IMG/VR virus record: IMGVR_UViG_3300022187_000245
Span: 1-23,585 of that record
DNA from: a virus
DNA: 23,585 bases
Reading direction: 5' to 3' (one strand)
A program made the position numbers and the translations under genes. Positions 1 through 6,323 of the stretch are shown here, one piece after another. Position 1 is the stretch's first letter; every line of letters begins with the position of its first letter. The notes below the pieces were generated by a model. The model did not search any database and had not been told where the DNA came from. It worked only from the letters and a program-made list of their open reading frames with translations.

Positions 1-2
1 AT

Positions 3-647
3 AACATATTGGTTATTGGCGATATACACGAGCCTTTCTGTTTAGATGGCTATTTAGAATTTTGCCTAGAACAATACCACACACATAACTGCAACGAGGT
101 TGTATTTATTGGCGATGTCATAGATAATCACTATTCAAGCTATCACGAAACATCTGCTGATGGTATGGGTGGTGGCGATGAGTTAGACCTAGCTATTAGT
201 AAAATAGCAAAATGGTACGAAGCGTTCCCTATTGCAACAGTATTAATAGGCAACCACGACCGTATAATAATGCGTAAGGCACAAACGAGTGCAATCCCTA
301 GTAAGTGGATTAAAAGCTACAAAGATGTCTTAGAAGTGCCTAATTGGAACTTCGTAGAACGCTATGTAAAAGATGATGTGCAATACATACATGGAGAAGC
401 TGGTACTGCAAGAACTAAATGCAGAGCCGATATGATGAATACAGTACAAGGACACTTACATACACAATGCTATACTGAACACTATGTAGGTCAGAAGTAT
501 CGTATCTTCGGCAGTCAAGTAGGTTGTGGTATCGACCACGAGAGTTATGCTATGGCATATGCTAAAGCTGGAAAGAAACCAGCAATAGGTTGTATGGTAG
601 TCAAAGAAAATGGCACACTTCCTATAAATATCCTAATGCCCTTATAA
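3..647 (+). CDS. Calcineurin-like metallophosphoesterase, 5' truncated
   Basis: The reading frame is open to the left edge (codons Asn, Ile, Leu from base 3), so the N-terminus is probably outside the window; a TTG at 9 is the first possible start inside but falls directly before the first motif. Counting from base 9, the metal-binding motifs of the calcineurin-like phosphoesterase fold appear in order: GDIH (4-7), GDVID (35-39), GNHD (81-84) and GHLH (148-151). These normally hold two metal ions and hydrolyse phosphomono- or diesters. Phages often carry such enzymes among nucleotide metabolism or DNA-processing genes, and the substrate cannot be told from sequence. The gene ends just before an AT-rich intergenic region, so it is probably the last gene of an upstream transcription unit. 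Confidence 0.85.
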   Translation, partial: NILVIGDIHEPFCLDGYLEFCLEQYHTHNCNEVVFIGDVIDNHYSSYHETSADGMGGGDELDLAISKIAKWYEAFPIATVLIGNHDRIIMRKAQTSAIPSKWIKSYKDVLEVPNWNFVERYVKDDVQYIHGEAGTARTKCRADMMNTVQGHLHTQCYTEHYVGQKYRIFGSQVGCGIDHESYAMAYAKAGKKPAIGCMVVKENGTLPINILMPL

Positions 648-655
648 TCAGTTAC

Positions 656-699
656 TTACACTTAAAGCGTAACAACGAAGTAACACTAACAAGAATATA
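656..699. repeat. Dispersed 44-bp repeat, copy 1
   Basis: This block matches 10283-10326 with fixed internal spacing: TTACAC, 5 unmatched bases, GCGTAACAAC, 6 bases, then ACAC(T/A)AACAAGAATATA. About 34 of 44 positions are identical. In both places an AT-only tract follows directly (700-769 here). Function unknown; a replication, transcription or mobile-element remnant role are all possible. Confidence 0.7.
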
Positions 700-775
700 C
701 TCTATATATATATTATAGTTTATATATATAATACTATCTAGTATATATATATTTATATAAATATTTTTACAAAAA

Positions 776-808
776 TTTGTTTATATTTAAAAAAAGTGTT
801 TATATTTG
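776..808 (+). promoter_or_regulatory. Bacteroidota-type host promoter for the early operon
   Basis: TTTG at 776-779 and TATATTTG at 801-808 are separated by 21 bp. This fits the known Bacteroidota primary sigma consensus (TTTG, 19-21 bp, TAnnTTTG) with every defined base matched. The predicted transcription start lies near 813-816, about 20 nt upstream of the ATG at 835. The promoter follows about 70 nt of almost pure A/T and has no gene between it and the dense gene block running to 8879, so it probably starts the early transcript with host RNA polymerase. Confidence 0.8.
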
Positions 809-834
809 CCAAAGTATTAACAAAACAACTAACA

Positions 835-1062
835 ATGAAAAATACTATTATTAGTGATAAAAAAATCACACTAACAGAAATTATTGAACAATTAGACATA
901 TGGATTGGAGATGCACAATTTGACATTTCAAATGACCTTCTTGATGAAACTGAAAGAATGGAAATGCAAAACCAAATTCAACAGATGTTGATTGCAAAAG
1001 CAAATCTTGAAACCATAGAGAATTTTGGCGACAAGATTTTTCAAATGTCAATTAGAAGATAA
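835..1062 (+). CDS. Small helical protein of unknown function
   Basis: 75 residues starting MKNTIISDKK. A longer reading with a GTG at 796 is rejected because it would begin inside the -7 promoter element; ATG 835 lies just downstream of the predicted transcript start and follows an A-rich leader (AACTAACA). The protein is acidic to neutral and predicted mostly helical, with an 'ETERMEMQNQIQQMLIAKAN' stretch that looks like an amphipathic helix or short coiled coil. It is the first gene of the operon, a position where phages often place host-takeover proteins, but no family is recognised. Confidence 0.6.
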   Translation: MKNTIISDKKITLTEIIEQLDIWIGDAQFDISNDLLDETERMEMQNQIQQMLIAKANLETIENFGDKIFQMSIRR

Positions 1063-1089
1063 AAAACAACTTTATTTACAAAAACAATT

Positions 1090-1335
1090 ATGGAACTAAA
1101 AAAATTATTTCAAGAAACTTTCCCAAGCTACTACAACGTAAATAGCGAGAAAGAAAGACACATTTATCTATCAACTGCAACAGAAGAAATTAAAGAAACT
1201 ATTGCACGAATAGAAAAACATCGTATAGAAAATATCACAGAAGGTAACTTTGAGATAGCAGAAGGATTAGAGATGGCTAAGAAAGAGATGTACTTTATGA
1301 CTATTGGTATGATACAAAAACAATTAAAGAAATGA
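1090..1335 (+). CDS. Small helical protein of unknown function
   Basis: 81 residues, rich in Glu and Lys and predicted almost entirely alpha-helical ('EEIKETIARIEKHRIENITEG' region and 'AEGLEMAKKEMYFMTIGMIQKQLKK' at the C-terminus). The start is ATG 1090 after the A-rich leader AAAAACAATT typical of Bacteroidota. The stop codon overlaps the ATG of the next micro-gene (ATGA at 1332-1335), which indicates translational coupling. No recognised family; probably a soluble early phage protein. Confidence 0.6.
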   Translation: MELKKLFQETFPSYYNVNSEKERHIYLSTATEEIKETIARIEKHRIENITEGNFEIAEGLEMAKKEMYFMTIGMIQKQLKK

Positions 1336-1433
1336 GCAGAGACACAAAAATAACATACGCTTTAGGGTTAAGTCTAGCCACCCTTTTAATAGTGCTAGAT
1401 ATATTAGGAATTATTAATTTAGTCGCATATTAA
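1332..1433 (+). CDS. 33-residue single-span membrane peptide
   Basis: A short frame from ATG 1332 (ATGA overlap with the upstream stop) to TAA 1431-1433. It encodes a polar start (MSRDTK) followed by a strongly hydrophobic stretch to the end (LGLSLATLLIVLDILGIINL), long enough for one membrane helix. It exactly fills the gap between the genes ending at 1335 and starting at 1435. The overlap, gap filling and clean hydrophobic profile suggest it is real. Function unknown; early-expressed phage membrane peptides can alter the host envelope or energy state, but this is inference. Confidence 0.5.
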   Translation: MSRDTKITYALGLSLATLLIVLDILGIINLVAY

Positions 1434-1434
1434 T

Positions 1435-1824
1435 ATGACAAAGCAAGAAACATTAAACAGAGTGTTTAAAGATAACGGATTAACTTCTGATGATTTGTTT
1501 AAGCACCAGCACTACACTATCATTACTCGTAGTGGCATAGACAAGATACAAGCAAACCTAAGTATATATATCTCTTACGAGGTTATACGATGTGAGCCAA
1601 ACTTTGCAGTAGTTAAGGCTAGTGCTAACCTACACGAAGAAAGTGCCATAGAAACCTTTGGAAGTGCCTTAAAAGGCGAGGGTTACAAAGATGGTAACAC
1701 TAACTCTTGGTATGTTATGGAAATGGCAGAAAAAAGAGCTATGAGTAGAGCAGTATTAAAGTTAGCTGGACTTTACGCATTAGGTGTGTTTGGCGAAGAT
1801 GAAAGTGAAAGTTTTAAAAGATAA
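1435..1824 (+). CDS. Putative ssDNA-annealing or recombination-associated protein
   Basis: 129 residues. The most telling part is the C-terminal half: 'WYVMEMAEKRAMSRAVLKLAGLYALGVFGEDE' region (about residues 92-124), where a helix with AEKRA-(M)SRA-hydrophobics is followed by an acidic tail. Helices of this pattern occur in Erf/Rad52-like and related phage annealing proteins. The N-terminal half reads as mixed alpha/beta, with a strand-rich 'ANLSIYISYEVIRCEPNFAVVKASANL' segment. The gene lies directly upstream of an SSB-like gene, the usual place for a single-strand annealing protein. The family call is by pattern and context only, so it remains tentative. Confidence 0.45.
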   Translation: MTKQETLNRVFKDNGLTSDDLFKHQHYTIITRSGIDKIQANLSIYISYEVIRCEPNFAVVKASANLHEESAIETFGSALKGEGYKDGNTNSWYVMEMAEKRAMSRAVLKLAGLYALGVFGEDESESFKR

Positions 1825-1847
1825 ATTAACCAATTAAATTAAATATT

Positions 1848-2180
1848 ATGAGTTTAGAAATGAAAGGTAAGTTAGTCAAAGTATTAGACTTACAAAGTGG
1901 AACTAGCAAAGCTGGTAAACAATGGGTAAAGCAATCGTTTGTAATTGACACAGGTAGTCAATACAATTCAGAGTTATGCTTTAATCTGTTCGGTCAAGAT
2001 AAAGTAGATTTACTTAGAGATGTAACAATAGGCGATGAGGTTACTGTATTGTTTAACCTATCATCAAGAGAGTATAAGGGCAACTACTATACATCTGCTG
2101 ATGCTTGGAAGTTTAAGCAATCTAAAGAAGAAAAGTTAGAGAGTTTTGATAATGCCTTTGGCGATGATAATCCTTTTTAA
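1848..2180 (+). CDS. ssb: DUF3127 / SSB-like OB-fold single-stranded DNA-binding protein
   Basis: 110 residues. Residues 5-90 follow the Bacteroidota DUF3127 pattern: 'KGKLVKVLDLQSGTSKAGKQ', then a Phe-Val-Ile strand, a 'CFNLFGQDKVDLL' segment, 'IGDEVTVLFNLSSREYKGNY' and a final Trp-containing strand. This is an OB-fold arrangement. The last residues are acidic and end in Asp-Asp-Asn-Pro-Phe, matching the SSB C-terminal tip (acidic residues followed by Pro-Phe) that docks partner replication proteins. It probably coats ssDNA during phage replication and recombination, together with the gene upstream. The start is ATG 1848 after an A/T leader; MKGK at residue 5 is an alternative start. Confidence 0.8.
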   Translation: MSLEMKGKLVKVLDLQSGTSKAGKQWVKQSFVIDTGSQYNSELCFNLFGQDKVDLLRDVTIGDEVTVLFNLSSREYKGNYYTSADAWKFKQSKEEKLESFDNAFGDDNPF

Positions 2181-2182
2181 TT

Positions 2183-2539
2183 ATGTATGAAACTTTCCCA
2201 TATTATACGCAAGATGGTATAAACAAAGGTTCTGATTATGAATGTGCTAAAAACGAGTACGGATTATTAGACTTTGCTAATAAAAGATTTATTATAAAAA
2301 CTATACCACCAGCAGACGATACGATAGTTAAGAAAACTTTGATAACATTTAAAAACAATACTTTAGGTGCAGTTGTTAAAAGCGATATGTTTACAGGTCG
2401 CAGTTATGTAGATAACGTATATGCTAAAGGCATAGTGTTTAAAGGTACAGACAAAGAACTAGATAGCTACGCATTAGAATTAATGAGTAAGGGATATAAC
2501 ATACAAGATTTTTACGATTATGAAAAAGACAACAAGTAA
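2183..2539 (+). CDS. Conserved-looking small protein, unknown function
   Basis: 118 residues beginning 2 nt after the SSB-like gene's stop, so it is surely co-translated or closely coupled. It contains many Tyr/Asp residues (MYETFPYYTQDG at the start) and a central strand-rich part 'FANKRFIIKTIPPADDTIVKKTLITFKN'. The C-terminus is 'YALELMSKGYNIQDFYDYE'. No catalytic motif, membrane segment or Cys cluster is present. Its position in the replication/recombination block suggests a DNA metabolism role, but no family is recognised. Confidence 0.6.
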   Translation: MYETFPYYTQDGINKGSDYECAKNEYGLLDFANKRFIIKTIPPADDTIVKKTLITFKNNTLGAVVKSDMFTGRSYVDNVYAKGIVFKGTDKELDSYALELMSKGYNIQDFYDYEKDNK

Positions 2540-2714
2540 ACTATTAGAAAAGGCTCAATCCCTAGTTACTACGGTAACAGGTACTGACATACCTAAGACC
2601 ACTAGGCAAGAGGTAATGAAAGATGTAAGGGCAATCTATCGAAAGATAAAAGAAATTGAACCTGACATTTATAAGATATTAAACGATGACGATAACCATA
2701 AAACTACAAGGTAA
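2520..2714 (+). CDS. Small basic/helical protein, unknown
   Basis: 64 residues; the start at ATG 2520 overlaps the preceding gene by 20 nt, and its stop TAA shares its last base with the next ATG (TAATG at 2712-2716). It is Lys/Thr-rich with a predicted helix 'TTRQEVMKDVRAIYRKIKEI' and a polar C-terminus. Nothing points to a known family. The chain of overlaps with both neighbours supports it as real. Confidence 0.5.
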   Translation: MKKTTSKLLEKAQSLVTTVTGTDIPKTTRQEVMKDVRAIYRKIKEIEPDIYKILNDDDNHKTTR

Positions 2715-2896
2715 TGTTATATGAGATAATAAAAAAATACGACCTATCTGAAATAGAAGTATTAAGTATAGTACACGAGTGGTACACAATGGGTTTGTAC
2801 GAAGATATACTTATGGACGAAGATGGTGATGAATTAGATGAAATTTGTGAACAAAGAATAGATGTAATATTAAAAAACAATTATGAACTTAACTAA
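2714..2896 (+). CDS. Small acidic protein, unknown
   Basis: 60 residues, strongly acidic in its second half ('YEDILMDEDGDELDEICEQR'). It overlaps the upstream stop by 1 nt and runs 14 nt into the next gene. Such short acidic phage proteins sometimes mimic DNA or bind host enzymes, but no specific evidence is visible here. The operon position and translational coupling are the only support for function in early phage development. Confidence 0.5.
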   Translation: MLYEIIKKYDLSEIEVLSIVHEWYTMGLYEDILMDEDGDELDEICEQRIDVILKNNYELN

Positions 2897-3278
2897 AGAA
2901 ATAGAACTACTGATGTTTATAACATCAAAACATATATCTGTCGAGCAAGACGATATTAACGTAAAATCAAAGTACAAAGAGCAAGTAATGGCTCGAATGG
3001 TAATTAGTAATATTCTGATGGAGTGTGGTATGAAACCAGCACAACTAGCTAAACATTTCTGTAAGCATAGAACTAACTTCTACCATTATCTTAAACTGCA
3101 CAAGCAATACATACAAAACCCTAGAATGTATCCTGAATACATAGAAGCGTTTAATTTAGTGTTTGCAGAGTACAAGACCAAATCTGAACGCATTGAGAGG
3201 ATAAACGAGCTACAAGCGTTAGATGAGGTAGATAGAGCAATAGCAGACCTAATACAAATTCGTAAAGCATTAGCGTAA
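2883..3278 (+). CDS. HTH protein resembling DnaA domain IV; putative replication initiator or origin binder
   Basis: 131 residues. Residues about 36-80 read as a helical DNA-binding unit similar to DnaA domain IV: 'ARMVISNILMECGMKPAQLA', then 'KHFCKHRTNFYHYLKLHKQ'. The His-Arg-Thr-(n)-(n)-Tyr-His run corresponds to the DnaA signature region (Asp-His-(S/T)-T-V in host proteins). No AAA+ ATPase domain is present, so it is a DNA-binding module only. The C-terminal part is a charged helix (residues about 100-131). The downstream winged-helix and loader-like genes suggest a role in starting phage DNA replication; a transcription regulator is the main alternative. Confidence 0.55.
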   Translation: MNLTKEIELLMFITSKHISVEQDDINVKSKYKEQVMARMVISNILMECGMKPAQLAKHFCKHRTNFYHYLKLHKQYIQNPRMYPEYIEAFNLVFAEYKTKSERIERINELQALDEVDRAIADLIQIRKALA

Positions 3279-3526
3279 TGACAAAAGAACACACAATAGA
3301 TTTACAATTACTAATAGCTACCTTTAGATGCTTTAACGAGCAGCTATACAATCTCAAGGGTACACACTCTAAGATAGTAAAGCTAAAGTTTAACAGACTT
3401 TTAAAAGTAGCAGACCAATATGAAAAAGAAATTATTAAATTTACCGACAATAATCAAGACGTAGAAACTATTTATGATAGTCTTATGGATATAATTATGG
3501 AAGTAAAAGAAACCGTTAGCAAATAA
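3278..3526 (+). CDS. Small helical protein, unknown
   Basis: 82 residues, starting on the TAATG junction with the previous gene (1-nt overlap). Mostly alpha-helical by composition, with a basic central part ('KGTHSKIVKLKFNRLLKVAD') and an acidic C-terminus ('NNQDVETIYDSLMDIIMEVK'). Residues 10-55 could form two antiparallel helices. Reverse-strand ORFs covering this area are shadows. No known family. Confidence 0.55.
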   Translation: MTKEHTIDLQLLIATFRCFNEQLYNLKGTHSKIVKLKFNRLLKVADQYEKEIIKFTDNNQDVETIYDSLMDIIMEVKETVSK

Positions 3527-3530
3527 AATT

Positions 3531-3746
3531 ATGAAATTGACACAAAAAGAAAAAGTACTAAGACATCTGCAAGAGGTAGGTGCATTAACTCCTGTTCAAG
3601 CGTTCTTCGATTATAGTATTATGAGATTAGCAGCGATAGTCTTTGATTTAAAAGATGATGGCTATGACATAGAAACTACTATACTCAAGAGTGAGAATAA
3701 GTTTGGAGAGCCTGTAAGATACGCACAGTATAAACTAATAAAGTAA
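3531..3746 (+). CDS. HTH_39-type winged helix-turn-helix protein
   Basis: 71 residues matching the small phage/mobile-element helix-turn-helix family HTH_39 over its whole length: 'LTQKEKVLRHLQEVGALTP' as the first helix, 'QAFFDYSIMRLAAIVFDLKD' as the turn and recognition helix, and a 'GYDIETTI' plus 'YAQYKLIK' beta wing. The usual family length is about 70 residues. It should bind DNA and could regulate early transcription or replication. It lies 4 nt after the previous gene and overlaps the next by 1 nt (TAATG). Confidence 0.75.
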   Translation: MKLTQKEKVLRHLQEVGALTPVQAFFDYSIMRLAAIVFDLKDDGYDIETTILKSENKFGEPVRYAQYKLIK

Positions 3747-4339
3747 TGCAAGGTTACATTAAGCTACATCGTAAGATATTAGATAATGGAGTGTTTGCAG
3801 ACGCAGAACTACTAAAGGTGTTTGTGTGGTGCATACTCAAAGCCAACACGACACCTAACGTAGTCTATGGTAGAAAGGTAGATGTGGGTGAGTTTATTAC
3901 AGGTAGGATAACTGCAAGTGAAGAACTATACCTAAAGCCATCAACTATTTACAAGCGTTTACAGAAGTTAAAATCACAAGGGTATATAGACATATCAAGT
4001 ACTACTAAAAACTCTCTTATAACTGTCGTAAACTATAAGTCTTACCAGCTTGATGATAAGCCTAGAAAGAAGCGCAACTTAGATACTGTTACTAATAAGT
4101 TTCTAATGGAAGTTTCTGCATTTAAAGAACTGTATAGTGTTGAGATGTTAGAAGCCTTTATAGACTATTGGACAGAGCCTAACAAGTCTAAGACTAAGTT
4201 GAGGTATGAATTACAAAAGACTTTTGATATTGCACGTAGGCTAAAGACTTGGAGTAAGAACGAAAGTAAATTTGGAACTAAAAAGAATAATGTAATGGAC
4301 ACTTGGCAAAGTGTTAGAAACGAGATGTTAAATGACTAA
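3746..4339 (+). CDS. Phage replisome organizer-like winged-helix replication protein
   Basis: 197 residues. The N-terminal 105 residues have the phage replisome-organizer pattern: 'GYIKLHRKILDNGVFADAEL', a Trp-containing helix (VFVWCILKANT), a 'VGEFITGRITASEEL' segment, a recognition helix 'LKPSTIYKRLQKLKSQGYI' and a wing 'NSLITVVNYKSYQ'. A Lys/Arg linker follows. The C-terminal part (about residues 120-180) includes 'FIDYWTEPNKSKTKLRYELQ' and 'FDIARRLKTW', a conserved motif in Bacteroidota phage replication proteins. It likely binds the phage origin and recruits the helicase loader or helicase. The next genes fit a replication block. Confidence 0.65.
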   Translation: MQGYIKLHRKILDNGVFADAELLKVFVWCILKANTTPNVVYGRKVDVGEFITGRITASEELYLKPSTIYKRLQKLKSQGYIDISSTTKNSLITVVNYKSYQLDDKPRKKRNLDTVTNKFLMEVSAFKELYSVEMLEAFIDYWTEPNKSKTKLRYELQKTFDIARRLKTWSKNESKFGTKKNNVMDTWQSVRNEMLND

Positions 4340-4460
4340 GAAGAAATTAGTAACTTGCTCACCATATAAATTACTTATGGGATATGAGTATGAGTATAAA
4401 AAGGATAGAATGATTTACAATAAACAATATAAACGCAAAAAGAAAAATGAGAGTATTTGA
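4332..4460 (+). CDS. 42-residue basic peptide
   Basis: A short frame, ATG 4332 to TGA 4458-4460, bridging the replication protein (overlap 8 nt) and the next gene (overlap 14 nt). The product is highly basic with several Tyr residues (for example KLLMGYEYEYKKDRMIYNKQ and a KRKKK cluster near the end). It fills an otherwise empty 107-nt gap in a region where genes are contiguous. It could be a nucleic-acid binder or a chance ORF; function unknown. Confidence 0.4.
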   Translation: MTKKKLVTCSPYKLLMGYEYEYKKDRMIYNKQYKRKKKNESI

Positions 4461-4839
4461 TATGTTAAAAGCTGGTCAAGTCAATGATGTTAAAGTATTC
4501 TGCATTGACTTAGTAGGTATGTGTTACACATCGTTAGGGCAAAAGCCTGATAAGGAACAGATGAAAGGAATGGCGCAACTACTATACAATGACTTAATTA
4601 CTTACCATACTAATCTACCGATAGATGAGATTAAGTTTGCATTTGAAAAAGGTTTAAGAGATGCTGAACAAGGTACAAGTGCCTTTATTAATGTGCGTAC
4701 TTGGTCTGTGTGGATTAATGACTACAAGCAAAGAGCCATAAAAAAACGCAGTCAAGGTAGGCTAACAGAATACCAGCAGCATCAACAAAGTCAAAAAGCA
4801 ATAGCTATGACTATTAACAAAGCAAAGAGAATAAAATGA
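4447..4839 (+). CDS. Putative replication accessory protein (helicase loader-like position)
   Basis: 130 residues, helical. A central part 'QMKGMAQLLYNDLITYHTNLP' then 'IDEIKFAFEKGLRDAEQGTS' is followed by 'FINVRTWSVWINDYKQRAIKK' and a Gln-rich basic tail. The phrase of helices followed by F-(I/P)-(N/S)-x-R-T-W is reminiscent of small phage loader proteins (G40P gp39 style), and the location directly after a replisome-organizer gene fits. No Walker motif is present. Sequence similarity alone is too weak to be sure, so the role is context inference. Confidence 0.45.
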   Translation: MRVFDMLKAGQVNDVKVFCIDLVGMCYTSLGQKPDKEQMKGMAQLLYNDLITYHTNLPIDEIKFAFEKGLRDAEQGTSAFINVRTWSVWINDYKQRAIKKRSQGRLTEYQQHQQSQKAIAMTINKAKRIK

Positions 4840-4976
4840 GAGAGATATATTTAATAGCATTAATACTAGGTATAGCTTATACAGGACTTACATTATACTT
4901 TCAATGGCGAACTGATAAACAATATGATGAATGGCTAAAAAGACAAAGACACACGCACAACTTAAAAAAGAATTAG
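4836..4976 (+). CDS. 46-residue single-span membrane protein
   Basis: ATG 4836 lies in an ATGA overlap with the upstream stop, and the frame runs to TAG 4974-4976, 46 nt into the NinG gene. Residues 4-22 form one hydrophobic helix (IYLIALILGIAYTGLTLYF), followed by a polar, positively charged tail (QWRTDKQYDEWLKRQRHTHN). The hydrophobic N-terminus and basic cytoplasmic-type tail suggest a small inner-membrane protein. It fills the gap between 4839 and 4931. Function unknown; a holin or superinfection-exclusion role is possible but unsupported. Confidence 0.5.
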   Translation: MREIYLIALILGIAYTGLTLYFQWRTDKQYDEWLKRQRHTHNLKKN

Positions 4977-5332
4977 ACAAACACTTTAGCCAATACATTA
5001 GGTGGGCATACGCTGATGATAGTGGAATGGTTGAGTGTTATACTTGTGGTGTAGTCAAGCACGTCAAAGAGATGCAAAATGGTCATATGCAGTCTAGGAA
5101 ACATACTAGCACGAGATGGCACGAGCATAATTGTCGCCCACAGTGCGTAAAGTGTAATATTTATTCGGAGGGTGAAAAGATACGCTTTTACAGAAGATTA
5201 TGTAGTGAGATAGGCGAACAAGAAGCAGAAGAAATAATACAACTTAGCCATAAATCTGTTAAATACTCAAAGTCAGATTTAGAATATCTGATAGAAATAT
5301 ACAAACAGAAAGTAAAAGACTTATGTGGATAA
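4931..5332 (+). CDS. ninG: NinG/Rap-like recombination endonuclease
   Basis: 133 residues matching the lambda NinG (Rap) family: a charged N-terminal helix 'LKKELDKHFSQYIRWAYADD', a first zinc-ligand pair CYTC (C36, C39), the central 'MQNGHMQSRKHTSTRWHEHN' segment with Gly-His 51-52, and a second Cys pair CVKC (C72, C75) in 'RPQCVKCNIYSEG'. Family members cut branched recombination intermediates such as Holliday junctions and D-loops, and have an HNH-like metal site. Family length is usually 130-200 residues, so this is a compact version. Together with the SSB-like and annealing-type genes it suggests a phage-encoded recombination route. Confidence 0.85.
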   Translation: MAKKTKTHAQLKKELDKHFSQYIRWAYADDSGMVECYTCGVVKHVKEMQNGHMQSRKHTSTRWHEHNCRPQCVKCNIYSEGEKIRFYRRLCSEIGEQEAEEIIQLSHKSVKYSKSDLEYLIEIYKQKVKDLCG

Positions 5333-5382
5333 CTATTTATCAACACCTTGAAACTTATATATACTTTTTCGTATAATGCTAT

Positions 5383-5904
5383 GTGATTGATAATGAACTA
5401 TTTACACAATTAAAAGATACTGCTGCTAACTTCATACCAGCAAAGCACTTAGACGATGTTACGCAAGAAGTATTTATGTATCTATACGAAGATGCAGAAA
5501 AGCTAGAACAACTTATAGCAGATAAAAAGATTAAGTGGTACTTCATAAGACTATGCAAGAATAACTACTACTCTAAGACTTCTAAGTACTACTACAAATA
5601 CAATAGACCTTACAAAGATGTTACCTTTAATGATGACCTTGTTAAAGCAGTACATATACTAATTCCTGATGATTTATATTTTATACAGGATAGTGATATG
5701 ATTAATGATATACTGTCTGAATTATATTGGTATGATAGAGAATTATTTAGATTGTATGTGCTTGGCGATAATGATGGTAGAAAATATACCTATACTAGCC
5801 TTAGTAAAAAGACTAAGATAAGTAGAATGAATATATACATAACAATAAAGAAAGTAAAAGAATATATAAAAGAAAGACTAAAACAAAAGCGTAATGATTT
5901 ATGA
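5383..5904 (+). CDS. Sigma-70-like phage factor
   Basis: 173 residues from GTG 5383; the in-frame ATGs are too far inside. Near the N-terminus 'IPAKHLDDVTQEVFMYLYED' resembles sigma-70 region 2 (helix with Asp-Asp-x-x-Gln-Glu-(V/A)-F), and 'IKWYFIRLCKNNYYSKTSKY' follows like region 2.2-2.4. The C-terminal 'YTYTSLSKKTKISRMNIYIT' with 'IKKVKEYIKERLKQK' reads as a helix-turn-helix like region 4. Such small ECF-like factors are common in Bacteroidota phages and could redirect RNA polymerase to phage promoters. It is the best candidate in the window for recognising the repeated AT-rich leaders before late genes, though this is inference. Confidence 0.6.
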   Translation: MIDNELFTQLKDTAANFIPAKHLDDVTQEVFMYLYEDAEKLEQLIADKKIKWYFIRLCKNNYYSKTSKYYYKYNRPYKDVTFNDDLVKAVHILIPDDLYFIQDSDMINDILSELYWYDRELFRLYVLGDNDGRKYTYTSLSKKTKISRMNIYITIKKVKEYIKERLKQKRNDL

Positions 5905-6121
5905 TGATTTACAACGATTAGTAGGCTATGGATTGAGCATCATAGAATGTTATGATGAAATAGGACAACTAGAATACATTATTAACTTAGAAGAAATGAC
6001 CTTTGATGATGTAGATATAGTACTGTCTGACGAACACGCACCAATAGGAATTATAAAACTTTATAGATATGGACAACAGAAAGAAAATGGACACTCCAAA
6101 CTTGATGGTAAAGACCTATAA
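5894..6121 (+). CDS. Small protein, unknown function
   Basis: 75 residues, overlapping the sigma-like gene by 11 nt and the following zinc-ribbon gene by 17 nt. The core is acidic: 'QLEYIINLEEMTFDDVDIVL' and 'DEHAPIGIIKLYRYGQQKEN', predicted as alpha/beta. No motif is recognised. Overlaps on both sides support that it is translated; a role linked to the sigma-like gene is possible but unproven. Confidence 0.5.
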   Translation: MIYDDLQRLVGYGLSIIECYDEIGQLEYIINLEEMTFDDVDIVLSDEHAPIGIIKLYRYGQQKENGHSKLDGKDL

Positions 6122-6323
6122 CTATCTGAAAGCAGTAAGCAAGAGAGTACTAGGTGGTTTTGAAAATGTAGATGTAACAACATATTATGACAGAACATAT
6201 ATCTGTTCTCGATGTCCACACCTTACACCTGATGTAGAGTGTAGCCTATGTGGTTGCCCAATAGAAACTAAAGCAAGTTGGAAATCAGAGAAATGCCCTA
6301 AAGGAAAATGGAAAAACCTATAA
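6105..6323 (+). CDS. Small zinc-ribbon protein
   Basis: 72 residues from ATG 6105; ATGs at 6069 and 6087 are alternatives but would add a polar N-terminal stretch that overlaps more of the previous gene. Four Cys pairs or singles are present in a compact pattern: CSRC near residue 36, CSLCGC around residue 48, and a final Cys-Pro-x-Gly-Lys-Trp (CPKGKW). The pattern 'C-x2-C-PHL-x4-ECSLCGC-x12-S-E-K-C-P' is typical of small phage zinc-binding proteins. It could bind nucleic acid or RNA polymerase; no function is established. Confidence 0.7.
   Translation: MVKTYNYLKAVSKRVLGGFENVDVTTYYDRTYICSRCPHLTPDVECSLCGCPIETKASWKSEKCPKGKWKNL

Noticed and set aside
700-769. Near-pure A/T repeats as a CRISPR or tandem repeat array
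   Set aside because: No regular spacer pattern; it is a low-complexity TATA-rich tract that is part of the composite repeat element.
796-834. Upstream GTG extension of the first early gene
   Set aside because: It would begin within the -7 promoter element and upstream of the predicted transcription start; ATG 835 fits the leader.
5346-5369. Host-type promoter before the sigma-like gene
   Set aside because: A TTG and a TACTTTTT are visible but only about 11 bp apart, far from the 19-21 bp needed.
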